Source: CAZSBB01 sp964605235
GTDB lineage: Bacteria; Planctomycetota; Phycisphaerae; Phycisphaerales; Phycisphaeraceae
DNA: 33,739 nucleotides
Assembly (NCBI GenBank): GCA_964605235.1
Contig: CAZSBB010000053.1
Location: forward strand, 1-33,739
Direction: 5' to 3'
Shown here: piece by piece, positions 11,301 to 18,303 of the stretch
Position numbering within the stretch: position 1 is the first letter of the stretch
How the letters are laid out: every line of letters begins with the position of its first letter
Translations under genes and position numbers: made by a program
Notes under the pieces: generated by a model
Told to the model about the DNA's origin: nothing
Databases searched by the model: none
The model's input: the letters and a program-made list of their open reading frames with translations, nothing else

Positions 11301-11352
11301 TGCTGCAACGACTCCTGCGTGTGAGCAAAAGGTTGCAGCACAGCCGCAGGAG
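11301..11352. repeat. Interleaved complementary segments (possible pseudoknot)
   Basis: TGCTGCAAC (11301-11309) pairs with GTTGCAGCA (11332-11340), and CTCCTGCG (11312-11319) pairs with CGCAGGAG (11345-11352). The order a-b-a'-b' is the topology of an H-type pseudoknot rather than a plain hairpin. The a'/b' half is also conserved in the repeat copy near 67-87, with changes. Confidence 0.5.
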
Positions 11353-11429
11353 AATGACGCCCGGAAAGCAATCCCTCCCCGATGGCTTGCGGTGGCCCAC
11401 CAGTCGTCATGCGACCAGGTGGTCCATGT

Positions 11430-11465
11430 TTCCGGGGGGTTTCCGGGGGGTTCCGGGGGGTTCCG
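11430..11465 (+). repeat. Short G-rich tandem repeat
   Basis: A unit of about ten bases, TTCCGGGGGG, is repeated three times (one with an extra T) and followed by a partial TTCCG. It gives three runs of six G on the plus strand and lies inside the inner inverted-repeat element. Confidence 0.75.
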
Positions 11466-11472
11466 ATGTTTT

Positions 11473-11679
11473 CGACCCCGACTGGGGTCGTGGACAGTAG
11501 CCACGGGTGGAGCGTAGCGAAACCCGTGGTTGACGAGCGCGCTTGATTCTGATCCGTCCCGGAGGGACGGCGGAGGCTTCCTTCACCCCTGCCGGGGTGA
11601 GAATTTGCACCAGCGCTTTTTCCCACGAGTTCCGCTGCGCTCCACTCGTGGCTACTTTCCTGCGCCCCCTTCAGGGGCG
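11473..11679. repeat. Cluster of six short hairpins
   Basis: Six perfect small stem-loops lie in about 200 bases: 11473-11490 (7 bp), 11501-11529 (8 bp), 11554-11570 (7 bp), 11584-11599 (6 bp), 11623-11651 (8 bp) and 11663-11679 (6 bp). The hairpins at 11501-11529 and 11623-11651 are the same family in opposite orientation and differ by a compensated stem change. Such arrays are common in planctomycete intergenic DNA. None is followed by a T-run. Confidence 0.75.
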
Positions 11680-11720
11680 AAGACCATGCACTGCAAACTG
11701 GTGGGCCACAGCAAGCTCTG

Positions 11721-11772
11721 ACGCTCGGGGATCCTTCAGCACAGGTTGATCATCCATATGCGTTTGCCCTGG
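11721..11772 (+). repeat. Dispersed repeat, right half of copy B
   Basis: This segment matches the minus-strand copy at 33634-33687 over about 53 bases with few differences, including the block CAGGTTGATCATCCA. A more diverged copy is at 117-168. It lies at the right edge of the nested element. Confidence 0.8.
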
Positions 11773-11930
11773 GATATTTCCCCAGCAAAGCCAAGGCAGA
11801 GAAAGCAGCCCCAATTATCGCCCTGGATATGACCCGGTGAAGTGTGATGCTCCGGTGTGCCTCAGCGCTGCGTCTCTCTGCCCCATCGCACATCCAGCCG
11901 ATCACCACCCAACCCATGTGAGGTTCTCTT

Positions 11931-11959
11931 AAAATGTATTTTAATTGAAAATACATTTT
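11931..11959. repeat. AT-rich palindrome, copy 2
   Basis: Identical over all 29 bases to 10199-10227: a 12-bp stem and an AATTG loop. Flanking bases outside the 29 differ, so the palindrome itself is the conserved unit. Confidence 0.85.
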
Positions 11960-12077
11960 GATAATCTACCGCATACTGGTTGGATTGCGGGCGGGCTGGT
12001 TGGAGGTTGGTTGGCAGCAGTTGATGATCAGCATGGCGCCGCGCGGGTCTGGCGCCGTGATAAGGACGCGGCATCGT

Positions 12078-13220
12078 TCAGCCGTCCCGCCGGGTGGCGT
12101 AGTGGCGCAGGCCCGCCACCAGCGTGGCGAGGTTGTCCCAGGGGACGCCGGGGGTGACGGAGCTGGAGCAGCCCAGCAGCAGGCCGCGCTTCGGGCCGTG
12201 CTCCACCAGCCAGCGCAGTTCGGCGCGCACGTCGGCGGGGCTGCCCAGGGGCAGCGTGCGGGTGACGGACACGCCGGCGATGATCAGCAGGTCGTCGCCG
12301 GTGCGGGTTTTCATCTGGCAGATGGCGGGGTAGTCCATGCCGTCTTCGTACTGAAAGCCCTGGAAGCCGCTCAGCCCTGCTTCCAGCAGACGTGGGACCA
12401 TCTGCATCAGGTTGCCGTCGCAATGCCAGATCAGGCGCACCCCGGCCGCCAGCAGTGGTGCGATGGATCGACAGAAATGCGGGAACCACAGCCGATCCAG
12501 CGAACGCACATCCACCAACGTCCCCCGGCTGTCGGCCATGTCATGGTCCAGGCGACTGACCGGCGGCAGGTGGCCTTGACGGTACGCCTGCGCCACCGCC
12601 TGGTTCACCAGCACCGCCACATCCGCCTGCAGCGCAAAGTGCTGTTCGATCAATTCGGGATAGACGGCATACGCGGTGAAGTAGGCTTCGTAGCCGTAGC
12701 CGCTGTAGTGCAGCTTGGGGAACTGCACCTCGCCGTAGGGCACTTTGAGAATGTCGTCGCCGAAGAGCTCCTGCACCTGGGCGTGTTTACCAAGCAGTTG
12801 GTCGATGTGGGCCTGCGGGTCGAACTCCGCCAGGCGCCGGCGCAACTTGGGAAACACGAAGCGTTCGAGATGCTCGGCGACGGCTTCGGGAGAGTCGATC
12901 ACGATGCCGTCGAGCTCGATGCGTTCGATGCCCTGCGTGGCGGACTGGGCCGAGTGGCCGTAGCCGGCGGCGCCCATGGTCAGCGGATTGGTGGGGATCC
13001 ACTGGTCGATCATGCTCACCCCCGCCGCGCGCTGCGCCGCCAGATACACCGCTTCGGGCTGCTGGGTGTATGCCCCCGGCTGCGCCCCCGCCAGACGCTC
13101 GAGCCAGCGATGCTCCATCAGGTTGAGCATCCACGTCGGACAGCCGGGCGTCTCCTGGCTGAGCAAGGCAGCCAAAGCGAAATCACGCGGCAACACGGGA
13201 CTGCTGGCAGACTGTGGCAT
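12078..13220 (-). CDS. Uroporphyrinogen decarboxylase / methyltransferase-family protein
   Basis: The 380-residue product has the TIM-barrel signature of the UroD superfamily that also contains corrinoid methyltransferases (MtaA/CmuA type). Visible motifs are LIWHCDGN (263-270), GFQGFQYEDG (285-294) and GCSSSVTPGVPWDN (350-363), the last being the typical C-terminal substrate-pocket segment. It lacks the N-terminal Arg-rich porphyrin-binding motif of true HemE, so heme synthesis is unlikely. Planctomycetes carry many such paralogs next to sugar-degradation genes, with no assigned reaction. It is divergent from a sialidase gene. A weak GAGTGA ribosome site lies before the ATG. Confidence 0.82.
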   Translation of the reverse strand: MPQSASSPVLPRDFALAALLSQETPGCPTWMLNLMEHRWLERLAGAQPGAYTQQPEAVYLAAQRAAGVSMIDQWIPTNPLTMGAAGYGHSAQSATQGIERIELDGIVIDSPEAVAEHLERFVFPKLRRRLAEFDPQAHIDQLLGKHAQVQELFGDDILKVPYGEVQFPKLHYSGYGYEAYFTAYAVYPELIEQHFALQADVAVLVNQAVAQAYRQGHLPPVSRLDHDMADSRGTLVDVRSLDRLWFPHFCRSIAPLLAAGVRLIWHCDGNLMQMVPRLLEAGLSGFQGFQYEDGMDYPAICQMKTRTGDDLLIIAGVSVTRTLPLGSPADVRAELRWLVEHGPKRGLLLGCSSSVTPGVPWDNLATLVAGLRHYATRRDG

Positions 13221-13384
13221 GGCAAATCACTCACGACCGGCGCGGAGCGCCCGGCGGCTGGCGGGATGATTCATGCTATGTTGTGCCGCCCTGCTCACCA
13301 TGGATCGGCGAACGGAAAGCATGGACCGGCGAACACCGCCCGCTCCGCCACCGACAACTGCCGCCATCTGCTGGAGTTCACCAC

Positions 13385-14488
13385 TTGGTCACCGCCCCTT
13401 CCCCGTCATCTGCCGCGCGCGGCGAACCAGCGTTGCAACCCGTGCCGGTGCAGGCGCCGCCGCCGCCGTCCTATGCGGCTTCCACGCGCCGGTGGCAAGG
13501 CATCGCCAGCCTCGAACGCAGCCCCGGCGGCAGATTGTGGGCGATGTGGTACAGCGGCGGGAATGGCGAAGGCCCGCAGAATTACGTCACCGTGGCCGCC
13601 AGCGATGACCATGGCGTCACCTGGCGCGAGCCGCTGCTGGTGATCGACCCGCCGGGCCAGGTGCGGGCGTACGATCCCTGTCCGTGGGTGGACCCAACGG
13701 GGCGGCTGTGGTTGTGCTGGGCGCAGAGCGAGGAATGGTTTGACGGCCGCTGCGGCGTCTGGGCGGTGACGGCGGAGCGTCCCGACGAATTGTGCGTGCA
13801 GTGGTCCGCGCCCCGCCGACTGGCGGACGGCATCATGATGTGCAAGCCCACCGTGCTGTACGACGGGCGTTGGCTGATGCCGGCTGCGGTGTGGAATCTG
13901 GATGATCACCCCCGTCGGCCGGATATGGATGCTTACCGTTTTTCCAACGTCTACCAATCGGTTGATCAGGGCGCGACGTGGACGCTGCTGGGCAGCGCCG
14001 AGGTGCCGCAGCGCGTGTTTGACGAGCACATGGTGGTGGAGCGGCGGGACGGTTCGCTGTGGATGCTGGTGCGCACCAGCTACGGCATTGGCGAAAGCTT
14101 TTCGTACGACGGCGGGCGCACCTGGACCCCCGGCCGACCTTCCGCCATCGCCAGCCCCGGCTCGCGGTTCTTCATCCGTCGCTTGCAGAGCGGCGCGTTG
14201 CTGCTGGTGAACCACTACCAGTTCACCCAACGTTCGCACCTGACCGCCAGCCTGTCGGATGACGACGGGCAGACGTGGCCCCATCATCTGCTGCTGGATG
14301 AACGCGCCAACGTGTCCTATCCCGACGGCGTGCAGGGGCCTGATGGAATGATCCACATCGTCTACGACCGTGAACGCAAAGGCGCAGGTGAAATCCTGCT
14401 GGCGCAGTTCACGGAAGCGGATGTCCGCGCGGGTCAGTTGGTGACGCCCCAAGCGCGGCTGCGCGGCCTCATCAGCAAGTTGCGCTGA
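13385..14488 (+). CDS. Sialidase-family (BNR/Asp-box) glycosidase
   Basis: A six-bladed beta-propeller protein of the sialidase/neuraminidase superfamily. Four Asp boxes are visible: SDDHGVTW (73-80), SVDQGATW (192-199), SYDGGRTW (240-247) and SDDDGQTW (291-298). The N-terminal block RRWQGIASLERSPGGRLW is typical of the planctomycete members. No signal peptide is visible, so it may be cytoplasmic, or its real start may differ. TTG at 13385 was chosen because GGAG (13373-13376) lies 8 bases before it; the alternatives GTG 13442 and 13448 lack a ribosome site. The product is 367 residues. The natural substrate cannot be read from the sequence, as this subgroup is not well characterised. Confidence 0.82.
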   Translation: MVTAPSPSSAARGEPALQPVPVQAPPPPSYAASTRRWQGIASLERSPGGRLWAMWYSGGNGEGPQNYVTVAASDDHGVTWREPLLVIDPPGQVRAYDPCPWVDPTGRLWLCWAQSEEWFDGRCGVWAVTAERPDELCVQWSAPRRLADGIMMCKPTVLYDGRWLMPAAVWNLDDHPRRPDMDAYRFSNVYQSVDQGATWTLLGSAEVPQRVFDEHMVVERRDGSLWMLVRTSYGIGESFSYDGGRTWTPGRPSAIASPGSRFFIRRLQSGALLLVNHYQFTQRSHLTASLSDDDGQTWPHHLLLDERANVSYPDGVQGPDGMIHIVYDRERKGAGEILLAQFTEADVRAGQLVTPQARLRGLISKLR

Positions 14489-14550
14489 TCTGCTTGCCGC
14501 CATCATGGCGCGGCCGTGATGGGTGAGCGTGGAAGAATCCCTGGAAGCAT

Positions 14551-14569
14551 CCCCGGGCAAAGCCCGGGG
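14551..14569. repeat. GC-rich hairpin before aroC
   Basis: CCCCGGGC and GCCCGGGG form a perfect 8-bp stem with an AAA loop, about 60 bases after the sialidase stop. There is no T-run, so it may be a dispersed palindrome rather than a terminator. Confidence 0.6.
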
Positions 14570-14656
14570 CCAACGGGGGTGTGCGGGCGCGGGGTTGCTA
14601 TCATTGGACGGTTCATCCGGCGCGGCCGGTGTCGTGCCTGGAGCAAGGAATCGGAC

Positions 14657-15760
14657 ATGGCAGGCAGCAGTTTCGGACAAGCTTTTCGCGTGACCACCGC
14701 CGGCGAAAGCCACGGGCCGGGCAACGTGGTCATCATCGACGGCGTGCCGGCGGGGCTGGCGCTGTCGGAAGCCGACCTGCAGCCGGACCTCGACCGTCGG
14801 CGTCCGGGGCAAAGCAAGCTGACCACCCAGCGGCAGGAAGCCGATGCTGCGGAAATCCTCAGCGGGGTGTTTGAAGGTCAGACCACCGGCACGCCCATCG
14901 CCATCCTGATTCGCAATGAGGACCAGCGCAGCAAGGACTACGGCGACATCAAGGACAAGTACCGCCCCGGGCACGCCGACTACACCTTCGACGCCAAATT
15001 CGGCCGGCGCGATTACCGCGGCGGCGGCCGGTCCAGCGCCCGGGAAACCAGCGTGCGCGTGGCGGCGGGCGCGGTGGCGAAAAAAATGCTGCATGTGCTC
15101 CACGGCATACGCATTCTGGCGTTCGTCCGGCAGGTGGGCGACATCGTGGCGGACGTAGCCGACCCGGCGGGCATCACGCTCGAACAGGTGGAAGCCTCGC
15201 CCACGCGCTGCCCCGACCCGGCGGCGGCGGCGCGCATGATCGAACTCATCGAGCAGGTGCGCAAGGAGCAGGACTCCATCGGCGGCATCGCGGAAGTCGT
15301 GGCGGTCAACGTGCCCCCCGGCTGGGGTGAGCCGGTGTTCGACAAACTGAAATCCGACCTCGCCAAAGCGCTCTTCAGTCTGCCGGCGGTGCTGGGGGTG
15401 GAGTACGGCATCGGCTTCGGCTGCGCGACCATGCGCGGCTCGCGCAACAACGATCCCTTCGTGGCGCAGCAGACGCAGGCGAATCTCCCGCCGCGCATCG
15501 TCACCACCAGCAATCGCCACGGCGGCATGCTCGGGGGCATCAGCTCCGGGATGCCGCTGGTGCTGCGCTGTGCGGTCAAGCCGACCAGCTCGCTTTCCCA
15601 GCCGCAGCCGACGGTGACCACCGAGGGCGAACCGACCACCATCGCCACGCGCGGCCGCCATGACCCCTGCCTGCTCCCCCGCTTCGTGCCGATGGCCGAG
15701 GCCATGGTCGCCCTGGTGCTGGCGGACCACTGCCTGCGGCAGCGCTGCAGCCGGTTGTGA
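14657..15760 (+). CDS. aroC: Chorismate synthase
   Basis: Converts EPSP to chorismate, the last step of the shikimate pathway, using reduced FMN. The 367-residue product has the N-terminal motif TTAGESHGPG (14-23), RRPGQSK (48-54), the central block YRGGGRSSARETSVRVAAGA (120-139) and the C-terminal RGRHDPC. The length is typical. AAGGA lies 7 bases before the ATG. A TATCAT hexamer at 14598-14603 could be a -10 box but no good -35 is seen. Its neighbours are unrelated to aromatic synthesis, so it is a stand-alone biosynthetic gene. Confidence 0.96.
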   Translation: MAGSSFGQAFRVTTAGESHGPGNVVIIDGVPAGLALSEADLQPDLDRRRPGQSKLTTQRQEADAAEILSGVFEGQTTGTPIAILIRNEDQRSKDYGDIKDKYRPGHADYTFDAKFGRRDYRGGGRSSARETSVRVAAGAVAKKMLHVLHGIRILAFVRQVGDIVADVADPAGITLEQVEASPTRCPDPAAAARMIELIEQVRKEQDSIGGIAEVVAVNVPPGWGEPVFDKLKSDLAKALFSLPAVLGVEYGIGFGCATMRGSRNNDPFVAQQTQANLPPRIVTTSNRHGGMLGGISSGMPLVLRCAVKPTSSLSQPQPTVTTEGEPTTIATRGRHDPCLLPRFVPMAEAMVALVLADHCLRQRCSRL

Positions 15761-15786
15761 AAGTCAGACCAAGGCCTGCTCGGTGT

Positions 15787-16064
15787 AGGTCCGGGCTCGC
15801 CCGGACAGGCATGACGCAGGGTGATTCATGTCCGGGCGAGCCCTCACTCTTACCCACAAGTCAAAAAACCCTCGTTTTCACGGTAAATACAAGGATTGCA
15901 ATTCGCAAACGGGGGGTGAGAACAGGCAAACTACAACTGCCCGGACCTTGCAGAAATCAGCAGGCCGCCCTGATGGCTCTCGAAGGTGGCTCACCAAGTG
16001 AATCGACAGGGCCGGTGAAGCACCATAATAAGATGTGGGTAAGAGTGAGGGCGAGCCCGGACCT
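15787..16064. repeat. Palindromic repeat family P, copy 2, interrupted by an insertion
   Basis: The left arm (15787-15807) is a match to the left arm of the copy at 16347, and the 21-base spacer GGCATGACGCAGGGTGATTC(A) is identical in both. The right arm begins at 15829, breaks at 15843, and resumes at 16049-16064. Between lies a 205-base element with its own terminal inverted repeats. Removing the element and one copy of the 10-base duplication restores a full repeat. Confidence 0.85.
15844..16048. mobile_element. 205-bp MITE-like element with 10-bp target duplication
   Basis: The ends are perfect 15-base inverted repeats, TCACTCTTACCCACA at 15844-15858 and its reverse complement at 16034-16048. 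The element is flanked by a direct duplication GGGCGAGCCC (15834-15843 and 16049-16058). The duplicated bases are part of the palindromic repeat family that occurs uninterrupted at 16347-16409, so the empty site can be reconstructed from the same window. No transposase is encoded, so this is a non-autonomous (MITE-like) insertion. A 10-base duplication is compatible with IS4-type transposases, which would have to be elsewhere. Confidence 0.85.
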
Positions 16065-16100
16065 ACAACAGCAGCCGACTGTGAAATGGGAACGACCACC

Positions 16101-16331
16101 ATGTTTGACCACATCACCAGCAATCCGCAGATTCTCGGCGGCAAACCGATTGTGCGTGGCACTCGCATCAGCGTGGCAATGATTCTTGAATGGGTTGCCT
16201 CAGGCGCAACCCGCGAAGCTATCATCAAGCAATACCCGCAACTGACCACCACCGAGGTGGCTCAAGCAGTGGCGTATGCTGCGGCGGCGATGCGGCATAA
16301 TGGCGTGCTGATTACTGATTTCACCGGGTGA
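16101..16331 (+). CDS. DUF433 family protein (antitoxin-like)
   Basis: A 76-residue protein with the full DUF433 pattern: NPQILGGKPIVRGTRISVAMILEW followed by a short helical segment and the YPQLTTTEVAQAVAYA block. DUF433 proteins have a winged-helix-like fold and are often antitoxins paired with a downstream PIN-like (DUF5615) toxin. No such partner follows; the next sequence is a palindromic repeat and then an AraC regulator, so this is a solitary member. ATG 16101 has GGGAA 8 bases upstream; ATG 16086 is an alternative adding five residues. It is embedded between two copies of the P repeat. Confidence 0.85.
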   Translation: MFDHITSNPQILGGKPIVRGTRISVAMILEWVASGATREAIIKQYPQLTTTEVAQAVAYAAAAMRHNGVLITDFTG

Positions 16332-16346
16332 AGTCATGCCAACTGC

Positions 16347-16409
16347 AGGTCCGGGCTCGCCCGGACAGGCATGACGCAGGGTGATTCATGCCCGGGCGAG
16401 CCCGGACCT
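16347..16409. repeat. Palindromic repeat family P, copy 3
   Basis: Arms 16347-16367 and 16389-16409 are inverted repeats with a single mismatch and a 21-base spacer. This intact copy shows what the interrupted copy at 15787-16064 looked like before the insertion. It lies between the DUF433 gene and the AraC gene. Confidence 0.85.
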
Positions 16410-16456
16410 ACCAAGAGCGAGCACCCGCGCCACGATGTTGTCGGTCGAATCTGGCC

Positions 16457-17326
16457 ATGAGCAAGCAACTCACCCCTCTGCCGACGGATCCTCTGGCGCA
16501 CGCCAGCCTGCACATCATTTACGCTCAGCGATTTCCCTGTAAACCCCAGTGGGCGATTCCGCCGCATGTGCATGGGTGGAACGGCTTGATCTACTTCGAA
16601 GCCGGCGCCGGCTGGGTGGAGTACGACGGCCAGCGGCACGAAGCTCAGCCGGGTGATTTGTTCATCACGCGCACCTGGCGCGCCTGTGGGGCCGGGCACG
16701 ACCCGCAGCGTCCGGTGACGGTGCTGTCGACCGGCTTCACGCTGACCTCGCCCACGCGCACCGATGTGCTGCGCGGGCTGACGTTGCCGGATCGACTGCG
16801 CCTGCCGCGCAAACTCGCCCGGCAGTTCGTGGCGGATTTCGAACGCCTGACCCGCAGTGTCGCCCAGCCGGGGTTGATCGCGCAAATGTCAGCGCGGGGC
16901 CAACTGCTGCAACTGCTGGCGCAGGTGCTGAGCCTGGCGCAGACGCTGCCGGCGGATCGTCTGGCGGGCGGCAGCAGTGGCGCTGACCCGCAGGATCCGC
17001 GCATCGCCGTCGCCCGGCAGTGGATCGATGAGCATCTCGATGCCGCGGTGAATCTGGACGAGCTGGCGAAACTGGCGCACCTGAGCCGGACGCATTTCGT
17101 GCAGCGTTTCCGGGCGATCACCGGCAAGACGCCGCTGGCGTATGTGCGTTACCGCCGAATGGAGGAAGCCCGGCGACTGCTGGCGGATGGGCAGCTCACG
17201 GTTTCAGAAACGGCGGCGCGGGTGGGGTTTGACGATCCCTATCACTTCAGCCGGGTGTTTCGGCGGCTGGTGGGCATGCCGCCGTCGAGCTACGCGGCAT
17301 CGTTCCGGCATCCATTCTTTCCGTGA
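16457..17326 (+). CDS. AraC family transcriptional regulator
   Basis: The 289-residue product has an N-terminal cupin-like ligand domain (about 15-100, with PPHVHGWNGLIYFEAG and QPGDLFITRTWRACG) and a C-terminal double helix-turn-helix domain (about 190-285). The second half contains the AraC signature VSETAARVGFDDPYHFSRVF followed by GMPPSSY. It probably senses a sugar or related compound and controls nearby genes; the PhyH-type dioxygenase gene follows 80 bases downstream on the same strand and is a candidate target. ATG 16457 is chosen for domain fit; no clear ribosome site precedes it. Confidence 0.9.
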   Translation: MSKQLTPLPTDPLAHASLHIIYAQRFPCKPQWAIPPHVHGWNGLIYFEAGAGWVEYDGQRHEAQPGDLFITRTWRACGAGHDPQRPVTVLSTGFTLTSPTRTDVLRGLTLPDRLRLPRKLARQFVADFERLTRSVAQPGLIAQMSARGQLLQLLAQVLSLAQTLPADRLAGGSSGADPQDPRIAVARQWIDEHLDAAVNLDELAKLAHLSRTHFVQRFRAITGKTPLAYVRYRRMEEARRLLADGQLTVSETAARVGFDDPYHFSRVFRRLVGMPPSSYAASFRHPFFP

Positions 17327-17406
17327 CAGCATCCATGGGGTCGGCACGCGGGCGCCCGTAACATTCCGCCGATCGCTGTGTTCCCCCTATTTCACGGAGA
17401 CTCGTC

Positions 17407-18177
17407 ATGCCCGCCACCGCCGCCGTGTTGTCGTCCCAGCAAGTTCAGCAGTATGCCGCGGAGGGTTACACCTTCGCACCCGGCCTGATCAGCGCCGGGG
17501 AGCTGGCGGAGCTGCGCCAGGTGCTCGTCGAAATCGTGCAAGGCCAGCGCGATGAAACCTGGCCCCAGCGGTCGCTGCAGGTCGCCAATCCGGAGCAGTT
17601 CACCAATCCGCGCGGCGGCCCGCTGGCGTGGGGCGTGCAACTGCCCTCCCGGCATCACCCCGCCTTTGCCGCCGTCGCCGGCCACCCGCAACTGGCGGGC
17701 GCGATGGCGCAACTGCTGGGCGGCCCGGTGCAGCAGCACACCGATCAGGCGCTCATCAAACATCCGGGCATGGAGCAATACGACGGCGGGCGCACGTTCT
17801 ACCACCAGGATTCGTGGTACTGGAAGCTCGCCCCCAAACTCGGGTGCAACGCCTGGATCGCGCTGGACGAAGTGGGCGTCGGCTCCATCGCCCTGGCGCT
17901 GCTGCCGGGCTCACAGGCAGGCTGGGAACTCGAGCCCCACGAGTCCTATTACGACAACCCGACCATCCACAGCGCCGTCTCCGGGCAGGCGTTCATGCGC
18001 CACCGCATCCCCTCCGCGCGGGTCGACGCGAGCAAGGAAGTGCTGCTGCCGATGCGCCCGGGCGATGCGGCGTTCTTCAGCAACTTCACCTGGCATCGCG
18101 CCGAACCTAACCTGAGTGGTGAGCACAAGATGGCGTACGCGGTGGCGTACCGGCGGATCGAGCAGCCGGAGGTTTGA
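17407..18177 (+). CDS. Phytanoyl-CoA dioxygenase (PhyH) family protein
   Basis: A non-heme Fe(II)/2-oxoglutarate oxygenase of 256 residues with the double-stranded beta-helix fold. The metal triad is visible as His133 and Asp135 (FYHQDSWYW) and His230 (NFTWHRAEPN). In most relatives an arginine about ten residues after the last His binds 2-oxoglutarate; here the corresponding stretch SGEHKMAYAVAY has Lys241. The substrate is unknown; planctomycete genomes have many paralogs. A GGAG ribosome site lies 8 bases before the ATG. It follows the AraC gene and may be co-regulated. Confidence 0.88.
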   Translation: MPATAAVLSSQQVQQYAAEGYTFAPGLISAGELAELRQVLVEIVQGQRDETWPQRSLQVANPEQFTNPRGGPLAWGVQLPSRHHPAFAAVAGHPQLAGAMAQLLGGPVQQHTDQALIKHPGMEQYDGGRTFYHQDSWYWKLAPKLGCNAWIALDEVGVGSIALALLPGSQAGWELEPHESYYDNPTIHSAVSGQAFMRHRIPSARVDASKEVLLPMRPGDAAFFSNFTWHRAEPNLSGEHKMAYAVAYRRIEQPEV

Positions 18178-18266
18178 GCAGGTTGCCGCGGGTGTAGGAT
18201 GCCGCGCTGAGCGCTTTTCAGGCAGTTTGGTCCAAAATACCCACATGACCTGCTGAAAATATATGC

Positions 18267-18296
18267 ATTGAAAGGTCTGTTGTGGTTATACTATGC
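18267..18296 (+). promoter_or_regulatory. Weak candidate promoter for the DUF2934 gene
   Basis: TTGAAA at 18267-18272 and TATGCA at 18291-18296 are 18 bases apart. A better -10-like hexamer, TATACT (18286-18291), overlaps but has no well-placed -35. Transcription would give a leader of almost 290 bases. Confidence 0.35.
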
Positions 18297-18303
18297 ACCA
18301 AGT

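Larger units (their letters stand above)
11262..11790. mobile_element. Nested inverted-repeat element (non-coding)
   Basis: The outer arms are imperfect inverted repeats: 11262-11293 read in reverse matches 11758-11790 closely (shared ATGCG, GCCCTGGG and CAAAG blocks). The inner arms are a 20-base pair: GCTTGCGGTGGCCCACCAGT at 11385-11404 and its near-exact reverse complement at 11697-11716 (one mismatch). The flanks on both sides of the inner pair match the two halves of the repeat copy at 43-170, so the inner 11385-11716 segment looks like an insertion into an older repeat. No transposase is encoded; it would be non-autonomous. Confidence 0.55.
11181..12077. other. 897-base repeat-rich region without genes
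   Basis: No gene is supported. The region contains a nested set of inverted repeats (11262-11790), interleaved complementary segments (11301-11352), a G-rich tandem repeat (11430-11465), six short hairpins (11473-11679) and the second AT-rich palindrome (11931-11959). These are described in their own entries. From 11960 to 12077 I see only a TTGG-rich stretch with no identifiable role. Confidence 0.7.

Noticed and set aside
11407..11721. Short open frames on both strands of the repeat island
   Set aside because: They translate hairpins and G-runs, have low-complexity products and no ribosome sites.
12078..13220. HemE (true uroporphyrinogen decarboxylase)
   Set aside because: The porphyrin-binding N-terminal motif of HemE is missing and the context is sugar-related, so only the superfamily is assigned.
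13406..15730. A 774-codon minus-strand open frame opposite the sialidase and aroC
   Set aside because: Antisense shadow of two recognised genes; no domain and no ribosome site.
15576..15857. An open frame beginning MGKSEGSPGHES that starts inside the 205-base element
   Set aside because: Similar peptides arise from each copy of the palindromic repeat because they translate the repeat itself; the rest is antisense to aroC.
16101..16331. A DUF433 toxin-antitoxin pair
   Set aside because: No PIN-like or other toxin gene follows or precedes the DUF433 gene.
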